NCBI RefSeq assembly: GCF_014705605.1
Contig: NZ_JACXIZ010000011.1
Coordinates: forward strand, 186,001-250,000
Direction of reading: 5' to 3'
DNA from: Paenibacillus sabuli
GTDB taxonomy: Bacteria; Bacillota; Bacilli; Paenibacillales; Paenibacillaceae
DNA: 64,000 nucleotides
The notes beneath the pieces are model-generated. The model was not told the origin of the DNA, made no database searches, and saw only the letters and a list, made by a program, of their open reading frames with translations. A program made the translations under genes and the position numbers. Shown in pieces: positions 38,501-47,226 of this stretch (its first letter is position 1; the number at the start of each line of letters is the position of its first letter).

Positions 38501-39530
38501 GCGGAATCACAGCCGCGGGATCGATATAGCGATCCTGCTGCTTGATCGCCAGATAGAGCGTGCTCTGCCCCCCATTCGGGGCATCGGCGAGCGTACCGAT
38601 CGATTGGCCCGGCGTGACCCAGTCGTTCATCGCCACCGCAGCGTCCCGCAGCCGGCCGTACACGGTCATTCGATCGTTGGTGTGCTGGATCACGACCGTC
38701 ATCTCGCGCTCGCCCGCCGAGACGTGCAGCACCCGGCCGGCGCCGATGGCATGCACTTCCGCCAGCGGTGCGGCAGCAATCTCCACGCCGCTCAGCAGCT
38801 CCGCGAACGGCCGCACGACGACACCGCCTTCCAAGGGAGGCTGCAGCGGCGTCTCCGGCATGCCCGATACGCGCGTCGTCTGCGGCTCGCGCTCGCCGAT
38901 GAAGGGGATGAAGACCGGCGTATCGGCGAAGGTGTCGGCGTACCAGGCCGCCGCCCGCGCGAAATCCATCTCGTCCGTCAAGGCTTGCGCAATCACAGCT
39001 TGACTGCGCCTGGCCCATGGCGTATCGAGCTGGAACAGCATCCACACCGCTACGAAGACAAGCGCCCCCGTCAGCAGCCTCGCCAGCCACGTCCGGGCGA
39101 GCCCGCCGTCTCCCCCCGGCGGGCCCTCCGGCTCGCCCGGACCCTCCGGACCGGAGCCCGGATCGCCGCTCCAGCCGCGCCACGGTCCGCGCTGCGCCTT
39201 CCACAGCGCTTCGGGATCGCGATCGTCATCTGCCCGAGCCTCTCTCCTGATCGGCTGTAGAGTCTCTTTCCCGGGCGCTCCTCTAGTCTCTCTGTCGGAC
39301 TCTTCTCGATTGGCCTCTCCGATGGCCGTCCGCTGCACAGCTCCTGGTGGTCCCGGGTTGTAGCGGGGGACCAGCCTGCTGTCAAGACCGGCCTGCTCGC
39401 CAAGCTTCCCCGCCTTCAGGGGGGGCGGCTGCGGCTGCAGGCGCTCGGACGCTTGCCCCCTCCCGCCTTGCATGCGGAGGCTTCGAATGCGCGCCTGCTG
39501 GCGCTCATACACGCTGCTGTGCTTTTTCAT
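38493..39530 (-). CDS. spoIVFA: SpoIVFA, regulator of SpoIVFB (M23-like domain)
   Basis: Anchors SpoIVFB in the complex that SpoIVB and BofC signalling acts on. The 345-residue protein has a long basic, Pro/Gly-rich cytoplasmic region. One membrane helix follows near residues 150-166 (LLTGALVFVAVWMLFQL), then an extracellular LytM/M23-like domain. The catalytic His positions of M23 peptidases are not retained: where LHFEI is expected the sequence reads LYLAIKQQD. It is therefore a structural domain and target of cleavage rather than an enzyme. The overlap with spoIVFB implies coupled synthesis. Confidence 0.88.
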   Translation of the reverse strand: MKKHSSVYERQQARIRSLRMQGGRGQASERLQPQPPPLKAGKLGEQAGLDSRLVPRYNPGPPGAVQRTAIGEANREESDRETRGAPGKETLQPIRREARADDDRDPEALWKAQRGPWRGWSGDPGSGPEGPGEPEGPPGGDGGLARTWLARLLTGALVFVAVWMLFQLDTPWARRSQAVIAQALTDEMDFARAAAWYADTFADTPVFIPFIGEREPQTTRVSGMPETPLQPPLEGGVVVRPFAELLSGVEIAAAPLAEVHAIGAGRVLHVSAGEREMTVVIQHTNDRMTVYGRLRDAAVAMNDWVTPGQSIGTLADAPNGGQSTLYLAIKQQDRYIDPAAVIPLD

Positions 39531-39579
39531 AGCCGCCTACTCTCCTTCGCTTCCGGACCGCTCGACAGGCCGCGGAGTG

Positions 39580-39609
39580 CTTGTTCATCTGCTAATACTT
39601 ATGAACAAG
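39580..39609 (-). repeat. Inverted repeat upstream of spoIVFA
   Basis: CTTGTTCAT and its exact complement flank 12 bases, 50-80 bases before the spoIVFA start. No T run follows, so an operator or leader hairpin is more likely than a terminator. Confidence 0.6.
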
Positions 39610-39924
39610 CCCCCCGCATTATGTGCCAAGGCGAAACGTCGGGGCGGACTTGAGCGACGCGTGCGTTTCGTTCCGCGAAATCGAGCGCCTCGTCGTGATC
39701 TGGCGTGGCCTCCAAGTGTATCGCAGCGTCTTAGACACGTACCAATTCCTGCTGCGAAATTTTGGGAGCATAGTGGGTCAAGCATAGGTGCAGGCGCCTT
39801 AACAGGACTTCCGTAGTCTTTCGTAGTCCTTTGCCTTGCCTTCTCAAACCCCTTCATGGCTTAGGTCCATAACGTCCAATCGTCCTATGACAGCGCGGGC
39901 CACGGCATGCCGTGGAAAGAGCAA

Positions 39925-39951
39925 CAAAAAAACCCGCCATAATGAGCGGGC
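39925..39951 (-). terminator. Probable terminator after the rodA-like gene
   Basis: On the minus strand CCCGC pairs with GCGGG across an eight-base loop and is followed by seven T. It lies about 160 bases past the rodA stop, after a repeat-rich trailer. Confidence 0.75.
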
Positions 39952-39957
39952 TTCGTC

Positions 39958-39990
39958 ATGTGTTTCGCATGTGTTTCGCATGTGTTTCGT
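39958..39990. repeat. Three 11-bp tandem units ATGTGTTTCGC
   Basis: Exact or nearly exact triplication in the trailer of the rodA transcript, followed by scattered GTCATCTG copies. Confidence 0.75.
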
Positions 39991-40112
39991 TACATGCTTG
40001 GTCACGTATTTTCATCACATGCTTCGTCATCTGTTACGCCACTTGCTTTGTCATCTGACATCTGTCATCTGGCATATGTCATCTGCGACTTTGTTACTTG
40101 TCTTGTGCGATG

Positions 40113-41276
40113 TCATTCGTCCTCGCTCATATGCTCGTATTGATGCGCGCGTATGCTGAGCACGATGCCGATGCTGAGCATATTCAGCATGAGCGAGGTA
40201 CCCCCGTAGCTGACGAACGGCAAAGTGATGCCTGTGATCGGCATAATGCCGATCATCATGCCGATATTCTGGAAGATCTGAAACACAAACATCGACGCAA
40301 TGCCGATAATGATATAAGAAGCTCGTATGTCGTAGCATTGAAAGGCGATAATAATCATGCGGTAGACGAGCAAAAAATAGACGAGCAGCAGCACGGCCGA
40401 GCCCTGGAAGCCGAACTCCTCGCCGATTACCACGAAGATGGAGTCAGAGTAGGGATACGGAATAAATTTGCGATTTTTGGAGTCCCCTTGCAGATAGCCG
40501 TCTCCCGTCAAGCCGCCCGAGCCGATGGCGATCATCGATTTTTCGGACTGGTGCTTCTCGTCGGCCGTCGCCATCTCCGGATTGATAAAGGTGTTGATCC
40601 GCGTGTGCCAATGCCCCTTGCCCTGGTCCTCAAGATAATCCTTGATCTCGGTGCTGTACGTATTGAACAGCGTCACGGACAGCACGAGCACACCGATAAT
40701 CGCAGCCAGTCCGATCAACACGTGCAGGTAGCGGACATTGCCGATCCACAGCATGCCCAGTACGATGAACAGATAAATAATGGCATTGCCCAGGTCCGGC
40801 TGCGCCATGACGAGCAGGAACGGCACGAACGAAAGCACTGCGATCAACAGCACGTCGGTCTTGAAGGACAGCGGCTCGCCCTGCCTGCGGCCGATGACCG
40901 CGGCCAGCGTAATAATCAGAAAAATCTTCTCCAGTTCGGCCGGTTGAAACATCAGCGAATCGGTAATGCGGTACCAGCTGGTGGCGCCGTTGATGGTCAC
41001 GCCGAAAAACAGCAGGCCGACCAGCATCAAAAGCCCGAGCCCGTACAAATACATCCATGTTTTGAGCAATATGCGATAATCGAAAAAAACGCAGGCAATC
41101 ATGACCAAAAAGCCGGCGCCATAAAACACCATCGTTTTAACATCGTAATTCTCGTAAGCCGGTCCCTGGCCGATCGTCGCGCTGCGCACGACGAAGGTGC
41201 TGATCACCATCAGCACGCCCATCAGCAGCAGGATGCCCCAATCCAGCTTTTTGAGCTTGTTCAGAATCCATGACAT
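40113..41276 (-). CDS. rodA: FtsW/RodA/SpoVE family peptidoglycan polymerase
   Basis: A SEDS-family glycosyltransferase of 387 residues with ten or so membrane helices. Conserved parts are MFQPAELEKIFLIITLA, MAQPDLGNAIIYLFIV with the catalytic-type Asp, and the C-terminal ITLPFVSYGGTSLMLNML. Next to minCD and mreBCD a role in lateral-wall elongation is likely, so I use rodA, but SpoVE- or FtsW-type assignment is not excluded. It begins six bases after minD, so it is probably the end of the mre-min operon. Confidence 0.9.
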   Translation of the reverse strand: MSWILNKLKKLDWGILLLMGVLMVISTFVVRSATIGQGPAYENYDVKTMVFYGAGFLVMIACVFFDYRILLKTWMYLYGLGLLMLVGLLFFGVTINGATSWYRITDSLMFQPAELEKIFLIITLAAVIGRRQGEPLSFKTDVLLIAVLSFVPFLLVMAQPDLGNAIIYLFIVLGMLWIGNVRYLHVLIGLAAIIGVLVLSVTLFNTYSTEIKDYLEDQGKGHWHTRINTFINPEMATADEKHQSEKSMIAIGSGGLTGDGYLQGDSKNRKFIPYPYSDSIFVVIGEEFGFQGSAVLLLVYFLLVYRMIIIAFQCYDIRASYIIIGIASMFVFQIFQNIGMMIGIMPITGITLPFVSYGGTSLMLNMLSIGIVLSIRAHQYEHMSEDE

Positions 41277-41282
41277 TGCGCG

Positions 41283-42077
41283 TTATCCAATTCCCAGAAA
41301 TTTGCGGAAGCGCCGCAGCATGCCCGGCTTATCCTCCAGCGTCATCAGCGGCACCATATCGCCGAGAATGCGGCGGGCAATATTGCGGTACGCAATCGCC
41401 GCTCTGGATGAGGGGTCCAGCACGGTCGGTTCGCCGCTGTTGGCCGCTTTGATCACCCGCTCGTCGTCGGGGACGATCCCGAGCAGATCGATCGCCAGCA
41501 CCTGGCAGATCTCGTCAATTTCCAGCATGTCCCCGTTTTTGACCAGATTGGGTCGAATTCGGTTAATGAGCAGCTTGGCGGCAATGCCGTCTTGCTCGAG
41601 CAAGCCGATGACCCGGTCGGCATCGCGTACGGCGGCATTCTCAGGCGTCGTGACGACGATCGCCCGGTCCGCTCCGGATACCGCATTGCGGAAGCCCTGC
41701 TCGATACCGGCCGGGCAGTCGATGATGACATAATCGAATTCCTTTTTGAGCTCCAGCACGATGTCCCGCACTTGCTCCGGCGTCACATCATGCTTGTCCT
41801 TGGTCTGAGCGGCAGGCAGCATATACAGCTTGTCCTCCATCCGCTTGTCCTTGACCAACGCCTGCGCGAGCCGGCAGCGGCCATGCGCGACGTCGACGAG
41901 GTCATAGATAATCCGGTTCTCCAGGCCCATGATGACGTCCAGGTTGCGCAGTCCAATATCCGTATCGACCATACATACCTTCCGGTCCTGCAGCGCGAGT
42001 GCGGTGCCGATATTGGCCGAGGTCGTCGTCTTGCCGACGCCGCCTTTCCCCGAAGTGACTACAATGGCATCTCCCAT
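41283..42077 (-). CDS. minD: Septum site-determining ATPase MinD
   Basis: A ParA/MinD ATPase that positions division with MinC; 264 residues. The deviant Walker A GKGGVGKTT is at residues 10-18, with switch segments DTDIGLRNLD and DYVIIDCPAGIEQ. The C-terminal amphipathic membrane-targeting helix MLRRFRKFLGIG is present. The ATG at 42077 follows AAAGGGGTG and is five bases after minC. Confidence 0.97.
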   Translation of the reverse strand: MGDAIVVTSGKGGVGKTTTSANIGTALALQDRKVCMVDTDIGLRNLDVIMGLENRIIYDLVDVAHGRCRLAQALVKDKRMEDKLYMLPAAQTKDKHDVTPEQVRDIVLELKKEFDYVIIDCPAGIEQGFRNAVSGADRAIVVTTPENAAVRDADRVIGLLEQDGIAAKLLINRIRPNLVKNGDMLEIDEICQVLAIDLLGIVPDDERVIKAANSGEPTVLDPSSRAAIAYRNIARRILGDMVPLMTLEDKPGMLRRFRKFLGIG

Positions 42078-42082
42078 GCGTT

Positions 42083-42748
42083 TTACACCCCTTTAAACAC
42101 GATCGGCTCTTTGCGCATTCGATGCAGCTGCGAAATCTTGTCGACCTGCATCCGTCCGTCGGACAAATAGGCAAATTCCATCGCTGCGTCTTCACTCACC
42201 CATTCGTCCGAAGGACGGCTGATGACATCGCCGATGCGCAACTGAGTGGGGCGCATCAGCGCAGCCGCGATAATCGCCAGCTCGCCGCCCTCGTCTCCCG
42301 CATGCGCAACGCCGCGCAGCGCGCCGAGCACATAAATATCGCCGCTGCAGGAAATCGTGCCGCCGGGATTGACATCGCCGGTCAGCAGCAGATGGCCGTC
42401 ATGACGAAGCGTCTGCCCGGAACGCACGACGCCGGAGATGATGCGCAAGCCCGGCTGCTCCTGCGCCGCGCAGGCCGTCTCCAGCTGCTCCGCCTCGATC
42501 GACTGCACGAGCAGATTGCCGCGTTCCCGAATGATTGCCCGCAGTTGGGCGGTCTGCTCTTCGCTGATCGTCCGCTTGCCGAGTCGGATATGAATATGGA
42601 TTAAGGGACCGGTCAGCACCTGATGATGCGATTTTTCCAGCTTGTATTTCAGCTCGCGCAGCAATTCGTCGAATTCGCACGCATCGTCCAGCAGGAAGAG
42701 CAGGCCTTCCTTCACACCCTTGATCGTAATGTGCTGCTTTTCGGTCAC
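42083..42748 (-). CDS. minC: Septum site-determining protein MinC
   Basis: An FtsZ polymerisation inhibitor; 221 residues. The N-terminal domain begins TEKQHITIKGVKEGLLFLLD. The C-terminal beta-helix domain contains SGQTLRHDGHLLLTGDVNPG and the MinD-binding RVAHAGD-like segment (ALRGVAHAGDEGG). I start at the GTG at 42748, with GGAGG about nine bases upstream. The longer frame runs into the mreD shadow. Confidence 0.95.
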   Translation of the reverse strand: MTEKQHITIKGVKEGLLFLLDDACEFDELLRELKYKLEKSHHQVLTGPLIHIHIRLGKRTISEEQTAQLRAIIRERGNLLVQSIEAEQLETACAAQEQPGLRIISGVVRSGQTLRHDGHLLLTGDVNPGGTISCSGDIYVLGALRGVAHAGDEGGELAIIAAALMRPTQLRIGDVISRPSDEWVSEDAAMEFAYLSDGRMQVDKISQLHRMRKEPIVFKGV

Positions 42749-42806
42749 GAATGGCCCACCTCCACCGTATACAATTCGCGCCATGCCTTCCAATATCCTG
42801 CCGCGG

Positions 42807-43334
42807 TCACGATTCGTCCTCCTCCGCACCGCGGAGCGAGCCGATCCGCTCGAACCAGCGGCGGGCCGGAATGTATACGGCCAGTGCAAAGACGAGATTC
42901 ACAAAAAAGCTCGGCATGATGGTCTGCATCAAAACCCAGTCGTACGGATCCGCCGTCAGCCGAAAAACCCGATAAATCAAATAAATCAACGATTCCAAGA
43001 GCAGATAGACGATGCCGATGACCGACAGGGACGCCAGCATGGGCGCGCGGCGATGCTCGAGCAGCAGCCCCGTCACATATCCGCAAAGGCCCATCGTAAA
43101 GGCGTGCACGCCGATCAAATGGCCGTAAAAGACGACATCCTGCAGCATGCCGAACAAGATGCCGAGCAGCAGCGCGCGATGCCGGCCGGCGTACAGCGCC
43201 GCATATAGTACAAAAACAAACGTAAAGCGGGGGACGATCCGGCCGGACCATTCGAGCGGAATAAGCCATTGCGCCAGCGTTCCCTCCAGAATAAAAAGCA
43301 TGAACATGATAAGCAGCACCCAGCGAAATTTCAT
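42807..43334 (-). CDS. mreD: Rod shape-determining protein MreD
   Basis: A 175-residue membrane protein of the elongasome with about five helices. The segments RFTFVFVLYAALYAG, LLLGILFGMLQDVVFYG and HAFTMGLCGYVTGLLLEHRR match MreD. Its start overlaps mreC by four bases. Confidence 0.94.
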   Translation of the reverse strand: MKFRWVLLIMFMLFILEGTLAQWLIPLEWSGRIVPRFTFVFVLYAALYAGRHRALLLGILFGMLQDVVFYGHLIGVHAFTMGLCGYVTGLLLEHRRAPMLASLSVIGIVYLLLESLIYLIYRVFRLTADPYDWVLMQTIMPSFFVNLVFALAVYIPARRWFERIGSLRGAEEDES

Positions 43335-44248
43335 TGGCCCGGCGCCTCCGCTCCGCTCGCTTCGCCCTCTTGCTCGGCCAGTTCCTCCGCCAGCTCCGTC
43401 TGGGACAGCGGGACCTTGACGACGAAGACATCCGTAAGCTTGTCGAGCTGCGCGGCAGGCTCGATGTAGGCGGTGTGGGTCAGACCGAAATCGCCGACCT
43501 GGCGCGAGACGACCTCGCCGATGACGATCCCGTGCGGGAATACCGTCGCCAGCTCGGACGTAATGACGATATCGCCCTCCTCGAGCGGATCGTTCTCGGC
43601 GATCCGCGTCATGAGCAGCTGCCCCGTCTCCCGGTTGTACGTCTCGATAAAGCCGTAGGACTCGCTTTCCTTGCCGTCGACGGTAGCGGGGATCGACTTG
43701 ACGTCCGGCGCCTGTCCGTTCAGCTCGGTGATCGGCGTGACCGTCGAGGAGAGCGGATAGACACGGCTGATATACCCGACCAGCCCGTCCACCGTCGTGA
43801 CCACCATATTTTCGGTGATGCCCTGCTTGGAGCCGACGTCCAGCTTGATCGTACGGTTGTATGGATCCGGGCTGGCCGAGATCACGTGCGCGAAAATATA
43901 CTCGTAGTCGTTTTTCGTTTTTTGCGCTTCGGTAAAATCAAGCCGTTCCATCAAGCGCTCATTTTCCAGTTTCATCCGGTCGTACGCGTTTTTGTCGCGG
44001 GCGTAAGCGGCCAGAGCGGTCCGCAGCCGCTCGTTTTCGTCATAAATCTGCCCCATGGTGCGAACATCTTCAAACAAACCCGCAAAATAGCCGGCGGGTC
44101 GGTAGAACCACTGCTGCACATAAGCTACCGTGTCATTGACAAAGCGCTCCGGCCAGGTGAGGTTGCGGCGCTCGCCCAGCGAAAAGCCCATAATGGCAAT
44201 AAACAAGATCAGCCCGATCAACAGCAAAAAAAGCCGCTTGTTGCCCAT
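43331..44248 (-). CDS. mreC: Rod shape-determining protein MreC
   Basis: A 305-residue bitopic elongasome protein. One N-terminal membrane helix (LFLLLIGLILFIAIMGFSL) is followed by a coiled coil (about residues 70-105) and the extracellular beta domain with VTTVDGLVGYISRVYP and GDIVITSELATVFPHGIVIG. It lies between mreB and mreD in the standard order. Confidence 0.96.
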   Translation of the reverse strand: MGNKRLFLLLIGLILFIAIMGFSLGERRNLTWPERFVNDTVAYVQQWFYRPAGYFAGLFEDVRTMGQIYDENERLRTALAAYARDKNAYDRMKLENERLMERLDFTEAQKTKNDYEYIFAHVISASPDPYNRTIKLDVGSKQGITENMVVTTVDGLVGYISRVYPLSSTVTPITELNGQAPDVKSIPATVDGKESESYGFIETYNRETGQLLMTRIAENDPLEEGDIVITSELATVFPHGIVIGEVVSRQVGDFGLTHTAYIEPAAQLDKLTDVFVVKVPLSQTELAEELAEQEGEASGAEAPGQ

Positions 44249-44365
44249 AAATTTAAACAGCCTGGATCACCCGCCTCACTCTTCGTCCTCGATCCTGCAG
44301 CGGGGCCGTGCGGGCAGCGCCGCGCGCCGCCGGGCCGGGCTGCCTGTGGGGGCCGGCGGAATGCG

Positions 44366-45397
44366 TCATCGCTTGCCGCGCGAGCTGGAGCCGCGGCCTT
44401 TGAACATATGAATATTTTCGAGCGCGCGGCCGGTGCCGATCGCCACGCAATCGAGCGGATTCTCCGCCACAATGACCGGCATGCCCGTCTCACGCGCCAG
44501 CAGCCTGTCCAGATTGCGCAGCAGCGCGCCCCCGCCGGTCAGTACGATACCGCGGTCCATGATGTCCGCCGAGAGCTCGGGCGGGCACTTCTCCAGCGTC
44601 ACCTTGACCGCCTCGACGATCGAATTGACCGTGTCGGTCAGCGCTTCGGTGATCTCCTCAGCGGTAATCGCCAGCGTCTTGGGCAGGCCTGTGACCAGGT
44701 CGCGCCCGCGAATCTCCATCGATTCGGCCGCGCTTGTCGGGAGCGCCGACCCGATATCCATCTTGAGCTGCTCCGAGGTCCGCTCCCCGATCATCAGGTT
44801 GTACATGCGCTTGATATATTGAATAATCGCGTCGTCCATTTCGTCGCCGGCCACGCGAATCGAGCGGCTGGTCACGATCCCGCCGAGCGAGATAACCGCC
44901 ACCTCCGTCGTCCCGCCGCCGATATCCACGACCATGCTGCCCGTCGGCTCCCAGACCGGCAGATCGGCGCCGATCGCAGCCGCGAACGGCTCCTCGATAA
45001 TGTAGGCCTCGCGCGCGCCGGCTTGCTTCGTGGCATCCTCGACCGCGCGCTGCTCCACGGCCGTAATGCCGGACGGCACGCACACCATCACGTTCGGATG
45101 ATGCGGCAGCAGCGTACGCTGCTTTTGCGCCTGACGAATGAAATGCTTGATCATTGTGGCCGTCGTTTCAAAGTCGGCGATGACGCCGTCCTTCATCGGC
45201 CTCACGGCGCGAATGTTGCCGGGTGTGCGGCCGATCATTTTTTTGGCTTGCTCGCCGACAGCCGTAATGGTCTTGGTGTCCGTGTGCAAGGCGACGACGG
45301 ACGGCTCTCTGACGACAATGCCTTTGCCTCTGACGTAGACAAGCGTATTCGCCGTCCCAAGGTCGATCCCTAGATCCTTCGAGAAACTGCCAAACAT
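44366..45397 (-). CDS. mreB: Rod shape-determining protein MreB
   Basis: The actin-like filament protein that guides lateral-wall synthesis; 343 residues. It begins with [19 protein letters not shown], the phosphate-1 loop, and has [18 protein letters not shown] and [15 protein letters not shown] for the other nucleotide-binding elements. The gap of about 115 bases to mreC is GC-rich with no gene. Confidence 0.97.
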   Translation of the reverse strand: MFGSFSKDLGIDLGTANTLVYVRGKGIVVREPSVVALHTDTKTITAVGEQAKKMIGRTPGNIRAVRPMKDGVIADFETTATMIKHFIRQAQKQRTLLPHHPNVMVCVPSGITAVEQRAVEDATKQAGAREAYIIEEPFAAAIGADLPVWEPTGSMVVDIGGGTTEVAVISLGGIVTSRSIRVAGDEMDDAIIQYIKRMYNLMIGERTSEQLKMDIGSALPTSAAESMEIRGRDLVTGLPKTLAITAEEITEALTDTVNSIVEAVKVTLEKCPPELSADIMDRGIVLTGGGALLRNLDRLLARETGMPVIVAENPLDCVAIGTGRALENIHMFKGRGSSSRGKR

Positions 45398-45461
45398 GTT
45401 CGATCTTCCTTTCGTTAGGTAGCGAATTCTCCGCTTTCAGAATACGCCAAGCTCTAGTATA

Positions 45462-46151
45462 TTACATGCTTCCTTGCTCCTTCAAACTGACAAACCCGTG
45501 CTCGCCGATGATCAAATGGTCAAGCACGTCAATGCCGACGAGCTCGCCGGCTTCGACCAGCCGGGCCGTCATGCGAATATCTTCAGGACTCGGCGTCGGA
45601 TCGCCGCTCGGATGATTGTGCACGCAAATGAGCGAAGCGCTGCCATGCTGGATCGCCGCGCGAAATACTTCGCGCGGATGCACCAGAGCGGCGTTCAGCG
45701 TGCCGATCGAGAGCGTTTCCTGTCCGATAATCTGATTTTTCGTATCTAAAAACAGACAAACAAAATGTTCTTTTTGCAAATAACGCAACCGCTCGATCAC
45801 GTAATCGGCGGCATCCTGCGGGCGCCTCACGACCGGCCGCTGCTCGCGCGTGCTGCGCGCCATCCTGCGTCCCAGCTCGATCCCGGCCTGCAACTGCAGC
45901 GCCTTGGCCTGTCCGATCCCGCGAATGCGCGTCATCTCCTGCACGCCCAGATCCGCGAGCCCGCGCAGGCCGCCGCCGATGCTCAGTACGCGACCGGCCA
46001 GGTGGACCGCAGACTCGTCTCTTGTACCCGTGCGAAGCAAAATGGCCAACAATTCGGCATGACTAAGCGCTTCAGCCCCGTGCTGCAGCATACGTTCTCG
46101 TGGTCGTTCATCCTTGGGGACATCGCGCAAAACAAGGCGATGCGTCTCCAT
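45462..46151 (-). CDS. radC: RadC family JAMM/MPN protein
   Basis: A 229-residue protein with an N-terminal UPF0758/HhH-like part (IRGIGQAKALQLQAGIELG) and a C-terminal JAMM metalloprotease-like domain. The metal motif HNHPSGDPTPSPED begins at residue 178. The family name comes from a disproved repair role, and the function remains unclear. It is placed before mreB as in Bacillus. Confidence 0.93.
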   Translation of the reverse strand: METHRLVLRDVPKDERPRERMLQHGAEALSHAELLAILLRTGTRDESAVHLAGRVLSIGGGLRGLADLGVQEMTRIRGIGQAKALQLQAGIELGRRMARSTREQRPVVRRPQDAADYVIERLRYLQKEHFVCLFLDTKNQIIGQETLSIGTLNAALVHPREVFRAAIQHGSASLICVHNHPSGDPTPSPEDIRMTARLVEAGELVGIDVLDHLIIGEHGFVSLKEQGSM

Positions 46152-46217
46152 GTGTAAGGTACCTGCTCTTTCTGCACCGGGACATCGCCCGCATGCCGTT
46201 GGATAGTGGATGTGCGT

Positions 46218-46847
46218 CTAAACGGTATCGATCCCGAATTCGGCAAGCATGTCCGCCAGCAGCGACAACGGCAGGCCGACGACATTGAAATAGCAGCCCT
46301 CGATCCCGTCCACGAAGACGGCGCCGAAGCCCTGAATCGCATATGCGCCGGCCTTGTCCATCGGCTCTCCCGTCTCGACATAGCGCCGGATGCGATCCGG
46401 CGCCAGCGAAAGCATGCGCACGCGTGTCGAGCGCGAAGCGACCCGCTCCGAGCCGTTCGACCCGAGGCAAGCCACCCCCGTCAACACGCTGTGCTCCCGG
46501 CCCTGGAGCATGCCGAGCATCTGCTCGGCATGGACCGGCGATTCCGGCTTGCCGAGCACCTCGCGGCCCAGCGCCACAATTGTATCGGCGCCGATGATGA
46601 GCGGGCACTGCCCGCCTTCCTCTGCAGCGAGCAGTCCGCGGGCGGCCCGCGCCTTGCGCAGCGCGAGCTGTTCCACGACGCGCTGCGGAGTCCAATCCTG
46701 CGGCGTGCACTCGTCGGCGTCGGTGGGCAGCATCCGGATCGGAAGCTTCATATTCATCTGACGAATTAATTGCTGCCGGCGCGGCGAGCCGGAGGCCAGC
46801 ACCACACAGTCATAGCTTGTCCCCCGCTTGCGCATTTCGTTCTGCAC
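46218..46847 (-). CDS. maf: Maf-like nucleoside triphosphate pyrophosphatase
   Basis: Hydrolyses dTTP/UTP or modified nucleotides, and in Bacillus affects septum formation. The N-terminal VVLASGSPRRQQLI and IIGADTIVALG are the signature blocks, with KAGAYAIQGFGAVFV near the end. I place the start at the GTG at 46847 because GAGGTG lies five bases upstream (209 residues). The ATG at 46835 lacks a good site, and the ATG at 46862 contains that site. Confidence 0.92.
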   Translation of the reverse strand: MQNEMRKRGTSYDCVVLASGSPRRQQLIRQMNMKLPIRMLPTDADECTPQDWTPQRVVEQLALRKARAARGLLAAEEGGQCPLIIGADTIVALGREVLGKPESPVHAEQMLGMLQGREHSVLTGVACLGSNGSERVASRSTRVRMLSLAPDRIRRYVETGEPMDKAGAYAIQGFGAVFVDGIEGCYFNVVGLPLSLLADMLAEFGIDTV

Positions 46848-46863
46848 GCCGGCACCTCGCAAT

Positions 46864-47112
46864 CTACATTTTTCGATACAACCATACTGCGACGATAGCG
46901 CCGATAATGCTCAGCAGACTGATTTCGATCCGAATAGACAGCTCAAAACCGACAACGAGCAGATCCGCCGCCGGCGACCAGCTCAAGTCGGCAGTACGGG
47001 TAAGAAACGACAGTCCGGGCACGCTCTCCAGCCACATGGCGACCAGAGCGCCCCCGACAAGCCCAAGCACGATAAGCAAAAGCAATACCCAAGCGTTTTT
47101 TTTCATCATCAA
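46864..47112 (-). CDS. DUF4321 small membrane protein
   Basis: An 82-residue protein with two hydrophobic helices (WVLLLLIVLGLVGGALVAMW and IEISLLSIIGAIVAVWLY) around a short polar loop. It resembles the DUF4321 family found next to maf in Firmicutes. The function is unknown. It precedes maf by a few bases, so the two are probably cotranscribed. Confidence 0.82.
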   Translation of the reverse strand: MMMKKNAWVLLLLIVLGLVGGALVAMWLESVPGLSFLTRTADLSWSPAADLLVVGFELSIRIEISLLSIIGAIVAVWLYRKM

Positions 47113-47226
47113 CGTCCCTCGCCATGCTCTGGCCGCAAAACGCGACCGTTAATCCTCATTCCTCAATCAGGGCATGGACCATGAAAGTTTGACTCCGTTT
47201 TTTATTATACGTTGCTTGCACGGTCT

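Larger units (their letters stand above)
39531..40112. other. Gene-free interval with palindromes and short repeats
   Basis: About 580 bases between rodA-like and spoIVFA without a credible gene. It contains a 9-bp inverted repeat at 39580-39609 and a 16-bp perfect palindrome CCACGGCATGCCGTGG at about 39900-39915. It also has the rodA terminator, three copies of an 11-bp unit at 39958-39990 and several scattered GTCATCTG copies up to about 40085. A 90-codon frame on the minus strand has no ribosome site and a shadow-like composition. Confidence 0.6.

Noticed and set aside
39585-39857. A 90-codon minus-strand frame upstream of spoIVFA
   Set aside because: No ribosome site, Arg/Ser-rich shadow composition, and it spans an inverted repeat more likely to be regulatory.
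43334-45373. A 679-codon plus-strand frame opposite mreC and mreB
   Set aside because: Antisense shadow of two unmistakable genes; no independent start signals.
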